From Rhodospirillaceae bacterium (lineage in GTDB: Bacteria; Pseudomonadota; Alphaproteobacteria; Rhodospirillales; Rhodospirillaceae), in assembly GCA_947476925.1 (NCBI GenBank), contig CANJSF010000013.1, forward strand, positions 1 to 64,000: a stretch of DNA of 64,000 nucleotides, read 5' to 3'. Of the stretch, positions 8,257-18,996 are shown in pieces. How positions within the stretch are numbered: the stretch's first letter is position 1; the number at the start of each line of letters is the position of its first letter. The position numbers were made by a program, and so were the translations under genes. Under the pieces are notes generated by a model. It did not search any database. It worked only from the letters and a program-made list of their open reading frames with translations, and was not told where the DNA came from.

Positions 8257-8703
8257 CTATTCAGCCGCTTGAGCTGCCGCTTTGCCCGAGATTTTGGTGC
8301 TGGCAACGTTTCCGTCGGCGACATCTTTAATGCTGATGGTGCTGAGGAAACGAATGCTCTCGCGATCTAAGGCCGACCAAAGGCCCGAGACCGATGCGCC
8401 AGCGCGGCTGGCATCGGAGTCATCGCCATCACCGCCAACGCTTTTGGCTGCGGCGAACGCGGTGAAAATGTCCGCGACCCGGATCTCATGAGACGCGCGG
8501 GCCAACAGATAACCGCCGCCGGGCCCACGCACACTTTTAACAAAGCCGTTTTGGCGCAATAACGCGAAAACCTGTTCGAGGTATGACACCGAGACCGACT
8601 GACGCTGAGCAATCTCAGCGAGTGCGACAGGTCGGATCGTTTTACTTTGCGCCAGGTCCACGAGGGCGGCAACTGCATAACGGGACCGAGACGAATTTCG
8701 CAC
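8257..8703 (-). CDS. Rrf2-family transcriptional regulator without cluster cysteines
   Basis: This 148-residue protein has the Rrf2 winged helix: RYAVAALVDLA at the start, a recognition helix around VSVSYLEQVFALLRQNG, and a wing with the family hallmark GPGGGYLLA. It starts with GTG at 8703 behind a strong AAGGAG site. Leading the desulfurase-ferredoxin genes, it occupies the place of IscR. IscR senses Fe-S status through three cysteines in its middle part. Here there is no cysteine anywhere, and only one histidine, so a classical [2Fe-2S] cluster cannot be held. The C-terminal tail is Ala-rich and probably disordered. It may act as an apo-only regulator or sense something else. Confidence 0.9.
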   Translation of the reverse strand: MRNSSRSRYAVAALVDLAQSKTIRPVALAEIAQRQSVSVSYLEQVFALLRQNGFVKSVRGPGGGYLLARASHEIRVADIFTAFAAAKSVGGDGDDSDASRAGASVSGLWSALDRESIRFLSTISIKDVADGNVASTKISGKAAAQAAE

Positions 8704-8733
8704 AACTAACTCCTTGATTATCCATCATTTTTA

Positions 8734-8748
8734 GCAGGTTTGGCCTGC
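8734..8748. promoter_or_regulatory. Short palindrome upstream of the Rrf2 gene, possible operator
   Basis: GCAGG (8734-8738) and CCTGC (8744-8748) form a perfect inverted repeat with a 5-base spacer, about 30 bases ahead of the Rrf2 start. It could be an autoregulatory site, but the short arms make chance likely. Confidence 0.25.
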
Positions 8749-8971
8749 CGCAGATGGGTCTACTTATTTATTCCTACGCAACCTGTCGGCTTTCAGATCA
8801 ATCCTAGAAGGCTAATTCGTCAAAGCGATCGGTTTTGGCCCAGATTAAGTTTGCAGTTCTATGGCTGTTTCCCTAAATAGGGGTGGCTTTGATCAAACCA
8901 AGTGGTCGAAGCCTCGCGGACCACAAACGCGCCAAAATACCCACGAAAGTTAACAAAAAGAGCGGAACGCC

Positions 8972-9652
8972 ATGCCTGAAGTTATCTTTACAGGCCCGGA
9001 AGGGCGTCTTGAGGGTCGCTACCACCACGGGGCGGAGCCTCGTTCGCCCATTGCCATCATCCTGCACCCGCACCCGCAGCATGGCGGCACGATGAATAAT
9101 AAGGTGGTCTACAACCTCTATCACACGTTCGTGGCCCGCGGCTTTTCGGTGCTGCGCTTCAATTTCCGTGGTGTCGGCCGCAGCCAGGGTGAGTTTGATA
9201 ATGGCTTAGGCGAATTGTCCGACGCCGCCTCCGCACTCGATTGGTTGCAATCTGTGAACCCCAATACGCCGGCCTGCTGGGTAGCGGGCTTTTCGTTTGG
9301 CGCGTGGATCGGCATGCAGTTGTTGATGCGCCGCCCTGAGGTGGAAGGGTTCGTCTCGGTTGCCCCGCCAGCCAATATGTACGACTTCACCTTCCTGGCC
9401 CCCTGCCCGTCATCGGGCATTATTGTGCAAGGCACCAGCGATGACGTGGTGCCCGAGCCCTCGGTCGAGAAGTTTGTCAATAAGCTGAAGATGCAAAAGA
9501 ACATCACCATCGACTATAGCTTGGTGAAGGGCGCCAACCATTTCTTCAAAGATCATATGGAGCAAATGGTCGAAGTTGTCGGCAGCTATGTCGACTTGCG
9601 TCGCAGCGGTGGCGGGCACGTTGCCCCCGTTAAAAAGAAAGCGGCGGGTTAA
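8972..9652 (+). CDS. Alpha/beta hydrolase (COG2945-like)
   Basis: This 226-residue cytoplasmic protein is a small alpha/beta hydrolase. An HPHPQHGG segment near residue 33 forms the oxyanion region typical of this subgroup. The nucleophile elbow GFSFG places Ser at 108. Asp 158 lies in GTSDDVV, and His 190 in GANHFF completes the triad. There is no signal peptide. The substrate is unknown; relatives are loosely called dienelactone hydrolase-like or esterases. The gene diverges from the Rrf2-desulfurase-ferredoxin unit, an arrangement common in alphaproteobacteria, which suggests shared control across the 268-base spacer. The start ATG is preceded by a GAGCGG-like site. Confidence 0.88.
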   Translation: MPEVIFTGPEGRLEGRYHHGAEPRSPIAIILHPHPQHGGTMNNKVVYNLYHTFVARGFSVLRFNFRGVGRSQGEFDNGLGELSDAASALDWLQSVNPNTPACWVAGFSFGAWIGMQLLMRRPEVEGFVSVAPPANMYDFTFLAPCPSSGIIVQGTSDDVVPEPSVEKFVNKLKMQKNITIDYSLVKGANHFFKDHMEQMVEVVGSYVDLRRSGGGHVAPVKKKAAG

Positions 9653-9658
9653 ACGCCG

Positions 9659-10795
9659 TTAAACTGGCTCGGCCAGTTTTCCACCCATCAGCGGCTTTGA
9701 GACGCCCGTAATTTCTGGGTACGTCAACGGCAACCCGCGTACATGGCGTGCGGCGAAATAGGCAAACGCCTGCGCCTCGATAACATCGCCGTCGCAGCCG
9801 ACAGCTTCAATTGGCTGGGTTGGCAAGCCACTCAACTCGGTCAATCGCCTCATCAATGTTGGGTTATGACGCCCACCGCCGGTGACAAGAAGTTGACGAG
9901 GCGGCGCCGGGCATAAAGAGATTGCTTTGACGATACTCGCTGCCGTGAACTCAATCAGCGTAGCTGCGCCATCGTTGACACTCAGGCCTTCGACCACGCG
10001 CATATCAAACGCCAACCGATCAAGCGACTTCGGCGGTGGCTGGCTGAAGAAGGGTGATGACAACAGCCTTGCCAATCGCGCCGTATCAACGCGGCCCGCG
10101 CCAGATGCCTTGCCGTCGCGATCCATGGCAGCGCCGGTATGCTTGAGCATCCAGTCATCGAGCATGGCGTTGCCTGGCCCCGTGTCAAAGCCCAGTATTG
10201 CATACGGAAACTGTGTCGCTCCGGGGCTGTCGCGCCGTTCACCCAGCCACGTAATGTTGGCCACGCCACCAATGTTGGCGACCACAATCGGCTTGGCGCG
10301 CTCGGCCACGAGTTTGGCGTGAAACAGCGGCAGCAATGGCGCGCCTTGCCCGGCGTTATTGACGTCGTTTGAACGGAAGTCGTAGACCACCGGAACTTGT
10401 AGCGCCTTGGCCAAGCGTCGACCATCGCCGATCTGCCACGTTTGGCGGCGCTGCGGGCGATGCCACACCGTCTGTCCGTGAAATCCAATCAGGTCAGGCC
10501 CGCGTCCTGCTTTTGCAATCAGTGCCTCGACGGCCTTGGCATGAAGATCGGTCAGTTCCACTTCTATTGCGCCGGCCTGGGGGTGATGTTTTTCCGGGAC
10601 TGACGACACAAACCGGTGCAACCGCGCTCGAAACGCGGGCTCGTAAGGCACCATCAGCGATGCCCCAAAGGACGACACCTGTTCGCCGTCCGTCTCAAGC
10701 CAGGCGGCATCAACGCCATCCATAGACGTGCCGCTCATCAACCCAATGACGGCCAAAGGCCCGGAATCCTTGAGTTTCTTCAGATCTGCCATCAT
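9659..10795 (-). CDS. anmK: Anhydro-N-acetylmuramic acid kinase AnmK
   Basis: AnmK phosphorylates and opens 1,6-anhydro-MurNAc released from recycled peptidoglycan, giving MurNAc-6-phosphate. The N-terminal phosphate-binding motif GLMSGTSMDGVD is intact. Further family blocks are visible: GFHGQTVWH, NIGGVANITWL, GFDTGPGNAMLDDW and VTGGGRHN. Length (about 378 aa from the ATG at 10795) is normal. An upstream in-frame GTG at 10816 would add seven residues; the ATG is preferred because the catalytic motif normally lies close to the N-terminus. The gene diverges from tyrS, the usual neighbour in alphaproteobacteria. The product is cytoplasmic. Confidence 0.96.
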   Translation of the reverse strand: MMADLKKLKDSGPLAVIGLMSGTSMDGVDAAWLETDGEQVSSFGASLMVPYEPAFRARLHRFVSSVPEKHHPQAGAIEVELTDLHAKAVEALIAKAGRGPDLIGFHGQTVWHRPQRRQTWQIGDGRRLAKALQVPVVYDFRSNDVNNAGQGAPLLPLFHAKLVAERAKPIVVANIGGVANITWLGERRDSPGATQFPYAILGFDTGPGNAMLDDWMLKHTGAAMDRDGKASGAGRVDTARLARLLSSPFFSQPPPKSLDRLAFDMRVVEGLSVNDGAATLIEFTAASIVKAISLCPAPPRQLLVTGGGRHNPTLMRRLTELSGLPTQPIEAVGCDGDVIEAQAFAYFAARHVRGLPLTYPEITGVSKPLMGGKLAEPV

Positions 10796-10866
10796 CCCAT
10801 CCGTTGTCGCAAGCACGCTGCCATGCTAATCAGCGCCGCACTTTAAGGCGTTGAAAGATAATTTCC

Positions 10867-12117
10867 ATGGCAACTTTTAAATCCGAGTTGGTCAACACGC
10901 TCTCGCAACGTGGTTACTCGCACCAGTGCACTGATCTCGATTCCTTGGACGCCAAGGCCGCGACCAGTGTGATCACGGGTTACGTGGGTTACGACGCGAC
11001 GGCCGATAGCTTGCATATTGGCAACCTGGTCTCAATCATGATGCTGCGCCGGATGCAACAAACGGGGCATCGACCCATCGCACTCATGGGCGGCGGCACC
11101 ACAAAAATCGGCGACCCCTCGGGCAAGGATGAAACGCGCTCGTTGCTCGATAACGCAGCGATCAATGCCAACATTGCCGAAATTCAAAAAACCTTTGATC
11201 GCTTCTTGGGTTTTGGCAACGGCAAGACCGATGCCATCCTGATGAATAACGCCGATTGGCTGGACAAGCTGGAATACATTCCGTTCCTGCGCGATGTCGG
11301 CCGCCACTTCACCATCAACCGCATGCTGACAATGGACAGCGTGAAACTGCGGCTTGAGCGCGAGCAGCCGCTCACGTTCCTTGAATTCAACTACATGATT
11401 TTGCAGGGCTACGACTTTGTCGAGTTGTTTCGCCGTCACGGCTGCACACTTCAAATGGGCGGGTCCGACCAATGGGGTAACATTGTGCAAGGTGTCGATT
11501 TAGGCCGACGCCTGTCTAACGCCGACTTGTTTGGCTTCACCACGCCGCTGATCACGACATCATCGGGTGCAAAAATGGGCAAGACGGCCGCGGGGGCAAT
11601 CTGGCTCAACCCCAAGCGCCTGGCGCCCTACGACTACTACCAATTCTGGCGCAATACTGAAGACGCCGACGTTGGCCGCTTCATGAAGCTGTTTACCGAT
11701 ATGCCACTGGACGAGATCGCGCGCTACGAAGCCTTGCAAGGCGCCGAGATTAACGAGGGCAAAAAGAAGCTGGCCCTTGAAACAACAGCGCTTCTGCATG
11801 GCATGGACAACGCCACCGCCGCCGCTGAAACCGCGCGCAAAACATTTGAGGAAGGCACTGCAGGCGGTGAACTGCCCACGATGAGCCTGAACGCCGCAGA
11901 GTTAGCAGCCGGCATATCTGTATTGGACGTCCTTGTGAAACTGTCCATGGCTGAGAGCAAAGGCGAAGCGCGTCGGCTCATTCGCGGGGGCGGTGCCAAA
12001 CTCAACGACGTCAAGATTGAAGACGAGAACGCGCTGATCCGCACGGCTGATGTTGCCAGTGGCTCGGCGAAACTCTCTGCCGGCAAAAAACGACATGGCC
12101 TGGTGAAGCTAGCCTAG
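10867..12117 (+). CDS. tyrS: Tyrosyl-tRNA synthetase
   Basis: This 416-residue class I synthetase charges tRNA-Tyr. The HIGH-type motif appears as HIGN near residue 50. The KMSKS loop appears as KMGKT, a form seen in related alphaproteobacterial TyrS proteins. Tyrosine-pocket residues lie in GYDFVELF and GGSDQWGN. An S4 RNA-binding domain occupies the last 70 residues ([18 protein letters not shown]). The gene is divergent from anmK. Its TAG stop shares the palindrome CTAG with the stop codon of the converging YhdP-like gene, so the two coding regions overlap by 4 bases. Confidence 0.97.
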   Translation: MATFKSELVNTLSQRGYSHQCTDLDSLDAKAATSVITGYVGYDATADSLHIGNLVSIMMLRRMQQTGHRPIALMGGGTTKIGDPSGKDETRSLLDNAAINANIAEIQKTFDRFLGFGNGKTDAILMNNADWLDKLEYIPFLRDVGRHFTINRMLTMDSVKLRLEREQPLTFLEFNYMILQGYDFVELFRRHGCTLQMGGSDQWGNIVQGVDLGRRLSNADLFGFTTPLITTSSGAKMGKTAAGAIWLNPKRLAPYDYYQFWRNTEDADVGRFMKLFTDMPLDEIARYEALQGAEINEGKKKLALETTALLHGMDNATAAAETARKTFEEGTAGGELPTMSLNAAELAAGISVLDVLVKLSMAESKGEARRLIRGGGAKLNDVKIEDENALIRTADVASGSAKLSAGKKRHGLVKLA

Positions 12118-15100
12118 TGTTTTTGCAGCTTTGCTGCAGGCGGCGCTACTGCAGGCGGTGGTGACACAGGCGCTGCCGCCTTCGGCGTTGAACTGCCGCC
12201 ACGGAAGATTGAAAATATTTTGCGTGTGATGCCGGGCGTGAGCACCGACAGCGGGTTCACGCTGGGTTCAGCGGTGGCCGACGGCCCTCGCCAACTAAAA
12301 TTAGCGGCAAAAATTCCCCCGCCCTTTTCAGTGCCCGTCAGCAGCGTGCCAACAATAGGAATGGAGTTCAGGGCGGTATTCAGTGCATAGGCAGGAATCA
12401 CCGTACCTTCCATATCGATCTCGGAATCGGTGAACCGGTAACTGCCTTGCGCTGTCAGGCCCAACGAGCTGCCAAACATTTCAGCATCGGTGATGCGTAA
12501 GGTTGAGGATGAGAACGAAAACGGCACGCTCAGGGTTTTGAACGAAATACCCTGCCCGCGCAGTTCATCGGCAATCCCGGTCAGCGCTGCCACTGACAGA
12601 ATGCGCGCGATCATGGGTGCTTTGACCAGTTTGAAATCGGCGATCTCGACCTTGCCCTCCACTGTTCCCGCGGGTGACACGGCGCCGGTGATTTTCAAAG
12701 CACCGCCTTTGATGTCGTCGAACAGTCCCAAACTCTTCACCACACCGCCGCCATCGGCGCTGTTGCCGGAGAGCTGGCGCACACCGCCTTGGCTGGTGAG
12801 TGCGAAATCGAAGGATGCGCCGGATTCAACTTTGCTTTTGAGATCAATCTTTTGAATCACACGGCGGTTGCGGTCAAACACCAACGCGACATCTTGCAGC
12901 GGCGATTCTTTACCCAGCCACATTTGAGCGATGTTGGCCGTCAGTGTAATGGGGATTTGATCTTTTTGGGCGGGTTGGTCCTCGGCGGCCGCCAGCTCTT
13001 CAGCGGTTCCGCCCCGCGACTCATCTTTATTCAATTCTTTCCAGAAGTACGACGCATCAAACACCGGACCTGCAACATTCAGAACATATCGGCCATTGTC
13101 TTGCTTCGTGGCGTCGAGTGTCAGGTCGGTTTTTCCCGCTTTTCCTTTGGTAATCTTTAATGTCTTGAGCGCGCTTTCTGCACCGAAGGTGACGCTCCCA
13201 GAGACGGCCATATCGTTGTCAGCGATGACCGTGAAATTTGGCACGGCGACTAACGCGTCGTCTTGCATGGCCACCTCAGCTTTGAATGAGGCTTTAACGC
13301 CGGGGGCCTTACTCCAACCCAACTCGGGAATCGCCATGGCCGCATCGCTTAAGTCGCCCTCAGCATTCATCACGGCACTGCCATTGCGTTTGGTCCGATA
13401 GACAATTTGCGTGCGCACAGGACCGTCGATATTCGGAGGGATAAACGGTGCGAAACCCAGCTTGACCAAAGGTCGATCGTCATTGGTGACCATCGCATCA
13501 AGCGCATATTCACTTTCGATCTCCGCCCCGGTGAAATCTTGCTTCCAGGTCAGCGCAGTCCGGATCGGCCCCAGATTAGCGGTGCCCGACACCGCCAGGC
13601 CCGCATTCACCACCTCAAGCGCCAAATCCCCCTCGGTCAAGGGCATGCCGAACAGCGCATTCTCAATGCGTGTTTGCGCCACTTTTGCCTTCACGCCGAC
13701 TTTCAATTCATCGAACGACAAATTGCTGAGCAACGGAAATTTGAGCGACAAATCGATATCGGCATTCCCCGTGGCGGTGTTGGGGTTAACCTCCATTTTG
13801 GTCGCATACTTCAATGGCTCGTTATCAATGAGGCGCAGGGCCTCGCCCAAGTCACCGATGACTTTGATCGCAAAATCAGCTTTTGGGACATCGCCGGCCA
13901 AATCAAACATGCGCAGTTTTGAATTGCCGATGCGCAGGCCCTTACCGCTAATCGCATCAGGCACCACTCCGCTGGCGACATCGATCGTCACTTCTTTAAG
14001 CCCCACATTCAGAACGCCCATGGTTTTCTGAACTTGGGGCATACCTTTAATGTAGGTCACGGCAATGCCGTCCAGATCGCCGCGCAATTTCAAACTCTGA
14101 GGCGAAATCGTCCAGGCCTCTGTTCCATTGAACTTAATGACTGCGTTCACAGCTTTAATCTGGCCGCCGTTCAGATTGGCGTCGATCCAATCACGCGTGT
14201 TGGGCGCGACGGCCTTGGGCCACAAATCTTTCAACGCTTGCAGCGTCATGGCATCGATACTGGCGCGCACATCCACATCGGGCGCTGTGCGCAAATTGAG
14301 CGCCCGGCCTGTCGCCGCGATCACCGGCGACAAGCCATCGGTGCGCACCACACGCACTTCAAACTTCTCCACGGCAATCTGGTCGAGCCCGCCGCTGGTC
14401 GCGGCTCTCAGCTCTGCGCCGCTGATGGCGACGAGGCCGCCCCATTGCTCGGGCAAGGCCAATGACCCGGCGCCGAGTGACAATGAGACACTGCCCCACG
14501 CCGTATCGGAGTTTAAGTTGTCGGGTAGTAAATTGACTTCGATGGTTCCCTTGACGTCGGCATCAATGGCCTTGAGCGGTTCAAGGGCGGCATCGACTGC
14601 GGCAAACGCCGCCGGGCGCAAGCCGTCGAATGATGCCGTCAACGACAGCAAGCCGGCTGCGTAGGTGTAGCGCCCAGCGACGTCGACGTTTACTTTTTCA
14701 TTGCCGCCCAGCAGCGGTAGACTTGCTGCAATCTCAATTGTTTCGCGCTGGCCCAACAAACGCAAATTGGCATCAGGGATCAGCCATTGCACGCCGCTGG
14801 GTTGGTCGACCACAACGATCGTCGACTGCGAGATCTCGACACTCTCAAGCGCAGGCCCACCTTCGGCATCATCGGGGCTGGCTCGAAGCGCATCAATCAG
14901 CAAGGCCGCTGCGCCTGAGTCTGGAACTTGTGCATCGGTGGGCGCCTCAGCACTGGCAGCCTGCACGCCCAAACTCACTTGGCCATCGGCGCTGCGCACA
15001 ATGCGCACCACAGGCCTTGCGATGCCCAAATGCTCAATCACTAACCGCCCGCCGATTAACGCCGGAATATCGACGCTGATATCCAGCGAGCCGAAGGCGG

Positions 15101-15371
15101 CAATGGCTTGGCCGCTTTTGTCACGCACTTGCACGTTGGTGATGGTCAGTTCAGGCCGTCGCGTCAGGCGTTTCCAGTTCAGTTCGGCATCGGCGATGCT
15201 GAACACATAGTCGGGCACTAAGCGGTTAAACGTGCTTTCGACATATGGAACAAAGGGGTCCAGCGGCAGCGGCCCACGCGCCAACTGTATAAACACCACC
15301 GCCGCCATTAAGACAGCCGCAAGCGCTATTCCTTCACAAACCCGGATCAATGTGCGCAGCAGAATCTTCAT
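12114..15371 (-). CDS. YhdP/AsmA-like envelope protein (DUF3971)
   Basis: This 1085-residue protein has one N-terminal membrane helix (about residues 10-29). A very long, beta-rich, presumably periplasmic part follows, of the AsmA/YhdP superfamily. A C-terminal AsmA-type region contains [23 protein letters not shown] and ends in a disordered Pro/Ala tail. Members of this superfamily form long hydrophobic grooves thought to move phospholipids between inner and outer membrane. A role in outer-membrane lipid supply is therefore likely, but rests on family membership. The gene is convergent with tyrS (4-base overlap) and divergent from glnE, 131 bases away. Confidence 0.85.
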   Translation of the reverse strand: MKILLRTLIRVCEGIALAAVLMAAVVFIQLARGPLPLDPFVPYVESTFNRLVPDYVFSIADAELNWKRLTRRPELTITNVQVRDKSGQAIAAFGSLDISVDIPALIGGRLVIEHLGIARPVVRIVRSADGQVSLGVQAASAEAPTDAQVPDSGAAALLIDALRASPDDAEGGPALESVEISQSTIVVVDQPSGVQWLIPDANLRLLGQRETIEIAASLPLLGGNEKVNVDVAGRYTYAAGLLSLTASFDGLRPAAFAAVDAALEPLKAIDADVKGTIEVNLLPDNLNSDTAWGSVSLSLGAGSLALPEQWGGLVAISGAELRAATSGGLDQIAVEKFEVRVVRTDGLSPVIAATGRALNLRTAPDVDVRASIDAMTLQALKDLWPKAVAPNTRDWIDANLNGGQIKAVNAVIKFNGTEAWTISPQSLKLRGDLDGIAVTYIKGMPQVQKTMGVLNVGLKEVTIDVASGVVPDAISGKGLRIGNSKLRMFDLAGDVPKADFAIKVIGDLGEALRLIDNEPLKYATKMEVNPNTATGNADIDLSLKFPLLSNLSFDELKVGVKAKVAQTRIENALFGMPLTEGDLALEVVNAGLAVSGTANLGPIRTALTWKQDFTGAEIESEYALDAMVTNDDRPLVKLGFAPFIPPNIDGPVRTQIVYRTKRNGSAVMNAEGDLSDAAMAIPELGWSKAPGVKASFKAEVAMQDDALVAVPNFTVIADNDMAVSGSVTFGAESALKTLKITKGKAGKTDLTLDATKQDNGRYVLNVAGPVFDASYFWKELNKDESRGGTAEELAAAEDQPAQKDQIPITLTANIAQMWLGKESPLQDVALVFDRNRRVIQKIDLKSKVESGASFDFALTSQGGVRQLSGNSADGGGVVKSLGLFDDIKGGALKITGAVSPAGTVEGKVEIADFKLVKAPMIARILSVAALTGIADELRGQGISFKTLSVPFSFSSSTLRITDAEMFGSSLGLTAQGSYRFTDSEIDMEGTVIPAYALNTALNSIPIVGTLLTGTEKGGGIFAANFSWRGPSATAEPSVNPLSVLTPGITRKIFSIFRGGSSTPKAAAPVSPPPAVAPPAAKLQKH

Positions 15372-15502
15372 TGCAGCGATGAGTGGCCCTTTAAAGCCGT
15401 TCGCAGGAGGAGCTTTGCCAGCCTACCCTGGGATGCCTTGACCGGAAATGCGCTATTCTTCAAGGTGTTGCAGCCAATTCTGGGCCGTCGCCTCCGCCGG
15501 TC

Positions 15503-18500
15503 GTGCCGTTTCCTAAGGGTTCTTGGGTGTTTGTGCAATCCACCACGGTTTTGCCGCGTCCCTATGATGCTGAAGCCCTGGCGCGTGCCTTGAGCGATTG
15601 GTCTGAGGCCGCGGGCCATGCCGACAACCCAACCCTTGGCGCATTCATGCTCGCAGGCCCCAGTCATGCCGATTTCGCCCGCTTGCTGGAGGCCATCTTT
15701 GGCAATAGCCCCTACCTCACCGGCCTTTCGTTGCAGCACCCAGACGTGCTGATGCAGGCCTGGCAGCAGGGTCTCGACGTCGCGTGGACCGCGATCATGG
15801 GTGATTTGACTGCAGGCATAGCTGCCATCCCGCCCGACAACCATGGCGGGCTCATGGCACACTTGCGTCGCGCGAAGGGGCGCGCGGCGTTGTTGATTGC
15901 CCTCGCCGATATTGTCGGGGCCTGGCCTTTGGAAAAGGTCACCGGCGCGCTGTCCGACTTGGCTGATGGCTGCGTGCGTTTGGCCGTACAGACCTTGCTG
16001 CGCGAGGCTGCGGCCAAGGGCGAAATCAAGCTCGCCGATGTCACCGACCCAGAACGTGGCTGCGGCTATGTGGTTTTTGCACTGGGCAAGCACGGCGGCC
16101 GCGAACTGAACTATTCCTCAGACATTGACTTGCTGGTGCTGTTTGATGAAGAAGCGATGCCCTATACCGGCAAACGCTCTTGCGCCGAGTTTGCCGTTAA
16201 GCTGACGCGTGATCTGGTCAAAATCATGCAAGAGCGCACGGCAGATGGTTACGTGTTTCGCACCGATTTACGCCTGCGACCCGACCCTGGCTCGACCGCC
16301 ATTGCCGTTTCGCGAAGTGCTGCAGCGATTTACTACGAAAGCTACGGCCAAAACTGGGAACGCGCCGCGATGATTAAAGCGCGCCATGTGGCCGGTGATG
16401 CCTCGACGGCCGCAGGATTTTTGAAAGATCTAGAGATTTTTATCTGGCGGCGCTCGCTCGACTTCTATGCGCTGCAAGACATTCATTCCATCAAGCGGCA
16501 AATCTACGCCCACAAAGGCGGCGGCACCGTCACGGTGCCGGGCCACAACATCAAACTCGGCCGTGGCGGCATTCGCGAAATCGAGTTTTTTGCCCAGACG
16601 CAGCAACTCATTTGGGGCGGGCGCAAACCCGAAGCGCGCTCAACCCAAACCATTGCGGCCCTAGACGCACTGACACATATGGGTGTCGTCAGTGCCCCGG
16701 TGCGCGATGATTTGGCGCGGTGTTACGAGTACCTGCGCCGCCTTGAGCATCGCTTGCAAATGGTCAGCGATGAACAAACACAAAAGCTGCCCAGCGACGA
16801 GGCGGGCCTTTCACATATTGCGACGTTCATGGGGTACCAAAATCCCGAAGCGTTCTCCAACAGCGTGATGGACACGCTACGCACGGTCGAAAGTCATTAC
16901 GCCGCGCTGTTTGAAGACTCACCGACGTTGGGCATTGAGGGCAACTTGGTATTCACCGGCACCGAGGATGACCCCGACACCCTACAAACGCTGCGCAAGT
17001 TAGGATTTCAGAACCCGTCGATGGTCGCAGCCGCCGTGCGCGTGTGGCATACGGGCCGGGCCAAGGCCACCAAGTCATTGCGAGCGCGGCAACTGTTGAC
17101 CGAACTCATGCCGCGGCTGTTGCAAGCATTTGGCAAAACATCCGAGCCAGACGCCGCCCTCACCCGCTTTGATCACTGCATGAATCAAATCAACTCCGGG
17201 GTGCAATTACTCTCGGTATTTTATTCCAACCCGAACTTGCTCGATTTTATTGCCGACATTATGGGCGATGCGCCGCAAATGGCGGAGGACATTACGCGCA
17301 ACCCGGCGCTGCTGGATTACGTGCTCGATCCCGGCTTTTTTCAGCCGCTGCCGACATTGGCCGAGCTTCAAGCCGAGGCCTCGCGGGTCACCGGAATTAG
17401 CCTCCACTTGGATGTGGCCATTGATGCCTGCAAGCAATGGTCCAACGAACACCGCTTTCAAGTTGGCGCACAAGTCTTGCGCGGATTGATGGATCCCATT
17501 GAGGCATCGCATGCCATCACCGACATCACCGAAGCTGCGTTGAGCGCGCTGATCCCACGCCTGCAAAATGAATTCGCCAACCAATACGGCCGCATCCCCG
17601 GCAGCGAGCTGGGGATTATTGCGTATGGCAAACTGGGCAGTCGCGAACTTACGCCATCGTCCGACCTTGATGTGGTTGTTGTCTACACCGGCAGCGAAGA
17701 TGCCGCTTCAGTGGGCGGTGATAAGTCGTTTCCAGCCTCTGCTTATTATATCCGTCTCGCCCAACGCTTTGTCAGCGCGTTGACCTCAATGACTCAACAA
17801 GGCCGGATGTTCGACGTGGATTTACGATTGCGGCCCCATGGCGACAAGGGCCCATTGGCCTGTAGCACCGAGGCCTTTGCAAAGTACCAAGCGACGGATG
17901 CCTGGACGTGGGAGCACATGGCGTTGACACGGACGCGCGTAATTTCGGGCGGGCCCAAAGTGCGCGCCGAGATCAACGCCGCCATTCACGCCGGGCTCTA
18001 TAAACCGCGCGAACCTGACGCCGCCCTCGTGGCGATTGCCGATATTCGCGCCAAAATGCGTCAGAGCCAAAACTCGATTGGCGCGTGGAACATCAAGCGT
18101 ATGCCCGGCGGCTTGATTGATACCGAGTTTATCGTTCAATCGCTGCTGCTGCGCGACCCACAAACTTATGATACCGAAGCGCCAGGAATTGCCGCGGCCA
18201 TCAGCCGCTTGAAAGCCCGCAGTCACTTGAGTCCGGCTCAGGCGGAGGCGCTGGCGACAGCCTTCGACCTCTGGTCGCGGCTCATGACAATGTTACGCCT
18301 GACCCTGCCCGACGACGCCGCACAGCCGCCCTTTCCGGCAGGCCTCGCCAGGAAACTCGCAACAACCGCAGGCATGGCTGATATCGCCGCGCTAGAGGCA
18401 CATATGGCAAAAACTGCGGCGGCCGTAGCCGACATTTATGACACGATCATTGATCGACCCGCCAAGAAAGCGCGTATAAAGTTCGGCGATGCGATTCCTC

Positions 18501-18505
18501 ATTAA
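15503..18505 (+). CDS. glnE: Glutamine synthetase adenylyltransferase/deadenylase GlnE
   Basis: This 1000-residue two-headed enzyme adds or removes AMP on glutamine synthetase in response to PII and glutamine. It has two nucleotidyltransferase domains. The N-terminal, deadenylylating one has GKHGGRELNYSSDIDLL near residue 195. The C-terminal, adenylylating one has GKLGSRELTPSSDLDVV near residue 709. In both, the SSD(I/L)D pair supplies the metal-binding aspartates. The length matches the family. The start used is a GTG at 15503 without a clear ribosome site, so the first few residues are uncertain. The gene is followed after 14 bases by the bcp peroxiredoxin, probably in one transcript. Confidence 0.96.
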   Translation: MPFPKGSWVFVQSTTVLPRPYDAEALARALSDWSEAAGHADNPTLGAFMLAGPSHADFARLLEAIFGNSPYLTGLSLQHPDVLMQAWQQGLDVAWTAIMGDLTAGIAAIPPDNHGGLMAHLRRAKGRAALLIALADIVGAWPLEKVTGALSDLADGCVRLAVQTLLREAAAKGEIKLADVTDPERGCGYVVFALGKHGGRELNYSSDIDLLVLFDEEAMPYTGKRSCAEFAVKLTRDLVKIMQERTADGYVFRTDLRLRPDPGSTAIAVSRSAAAIYYESYGQNWERAAMIKARHVAGDASTAAGFLKDLEIFIWRRSLDFYALQDIHSIKRQIYAHKGGGTVTVPGHNIKLGRGGIREIEFFAQTQQLIWGGRKPEARSTQTIAALDALTHMGVVSAPVRDDLARCYEYLRRLEHRLQMVSDEQTQKLPSDEAGLSHIATFMGYQNPEAFSNSVMDTLRTVESHYAALFEDSPTLGIEGNLVFTGTEDDPDTLQTLRKLGFQNPSMVAAAVRVWHTGRAKATKSLRARQLLTELMPRLLQAFGKTSEPDAALTRFDHCMNQINSGVQLLSVFYSNPNLLDFIADIMGDAPQMAEDITRNPALLDYVLDPGFFQPLPTLAELQAEASRVTGISLHLDVAIDACKQWSNEHRFQVGAQVLRGLMDPIEASHAITDITEAALSALIPRLQNEFANQYGRIPGSELGIIAYGKLGSRELTPSSDLDVVVVYTGSEDAASVGGDKSFPASAYYIRLAQRFVSALTSMTQQGRMFDVDLRLRPHGDKGPLACSTEAFAKYQATDAWTWEHMALTRTRVISGGPKVRAEINAAIHAGLYKPREPDAALVAIADIRAKMRQSQNSIGAWNIKRMPGGLIDTEFIVQSLLLRDPQTYDTEAPGIAAAISRLKARSHLSPAQAEALATAFDLWSRLMTMLRLTLPDDAAQPPFPAGLARKLATTAGMADIAALEAHMAKTAAAVADIYDTIIDRPAKKARIKFGDAIPH

Positions 18506-18519
18506 ACCGGAGAACACCG

Positions 18520-18996
18520 ATGGCTAAGAAATCTGCACCAACCGTTGGCGACAAAGCACCCGCTTTCGCTATGCCCGCCGACGACGGCACAACCATCAAG
18601 CTCGGCGATTTCAAAGGCCAAAACGTCATCCTGTATTTTTACCCCAAGGACGACACATCAGGCTGCACAAAAGAAGCCTGCGACTTTACCGACGGCATGC
18701 CGAAATTCACCAAGGCCGACGCGGTTGTTATTGGCGTGTCCAAAGACAGCGTCGCCAGCCATCAGAAATTTAAAAAGAAGCACAAACTAAAAGTCACACT
18801 GGGCGCCGATGAAGACGGCAAAGTGTGCGAGGCGTATGCCACGTGGGTGGAAAAGAGCATGTATGGCCGGAAATATATGGGCATTGAACGCTCGACTTTC
18901 CTCATCGACGCCAAAGGCGTGATCCGCGCTGAATGGCGCAAAGTCAAAGTGCCCGGCCATGCGGATGAAGTTTTGGCGGCGCTGAAGGCGCTGTGA
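18520..18996 (+). CDS. bcp: Thiol peroxidase of the Bcp/PrxQ type
   Basis: This 158-residue cytoplasmic peroxiredoxin reduces hydroperoxides with thioredoxin. The motif SGCTKEAC contains the peroxidatic C49 and the resolving C54 five residues later, as in Bcp/PrxQ. FYPKDDTSG and the later WVEKSMYGRKYMGIER segment are family hallmarks. A ribosome site (CCGGAGAA) precedes the ATG. The gene lies 14 bases after glnE, and its TGA overlaps the GTG start of the next gene, so glnE-bcp-DUF455 should form one operon. Confidence 0.96.
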   Translation: MAKKSAPTVGDKAPAFAMPADDGTTIKLGDFKGQNVILYFYPKDDTSGCTKEACDFTDGMPKFTKADAVVIGVSKDSVASHQKFKKKHKLKVTLGADEDGKVCEAYATWVEKSMYGRKYMGIERSTFLIDAKGVIRAEWRKVKVPGHADEVLAALKAL

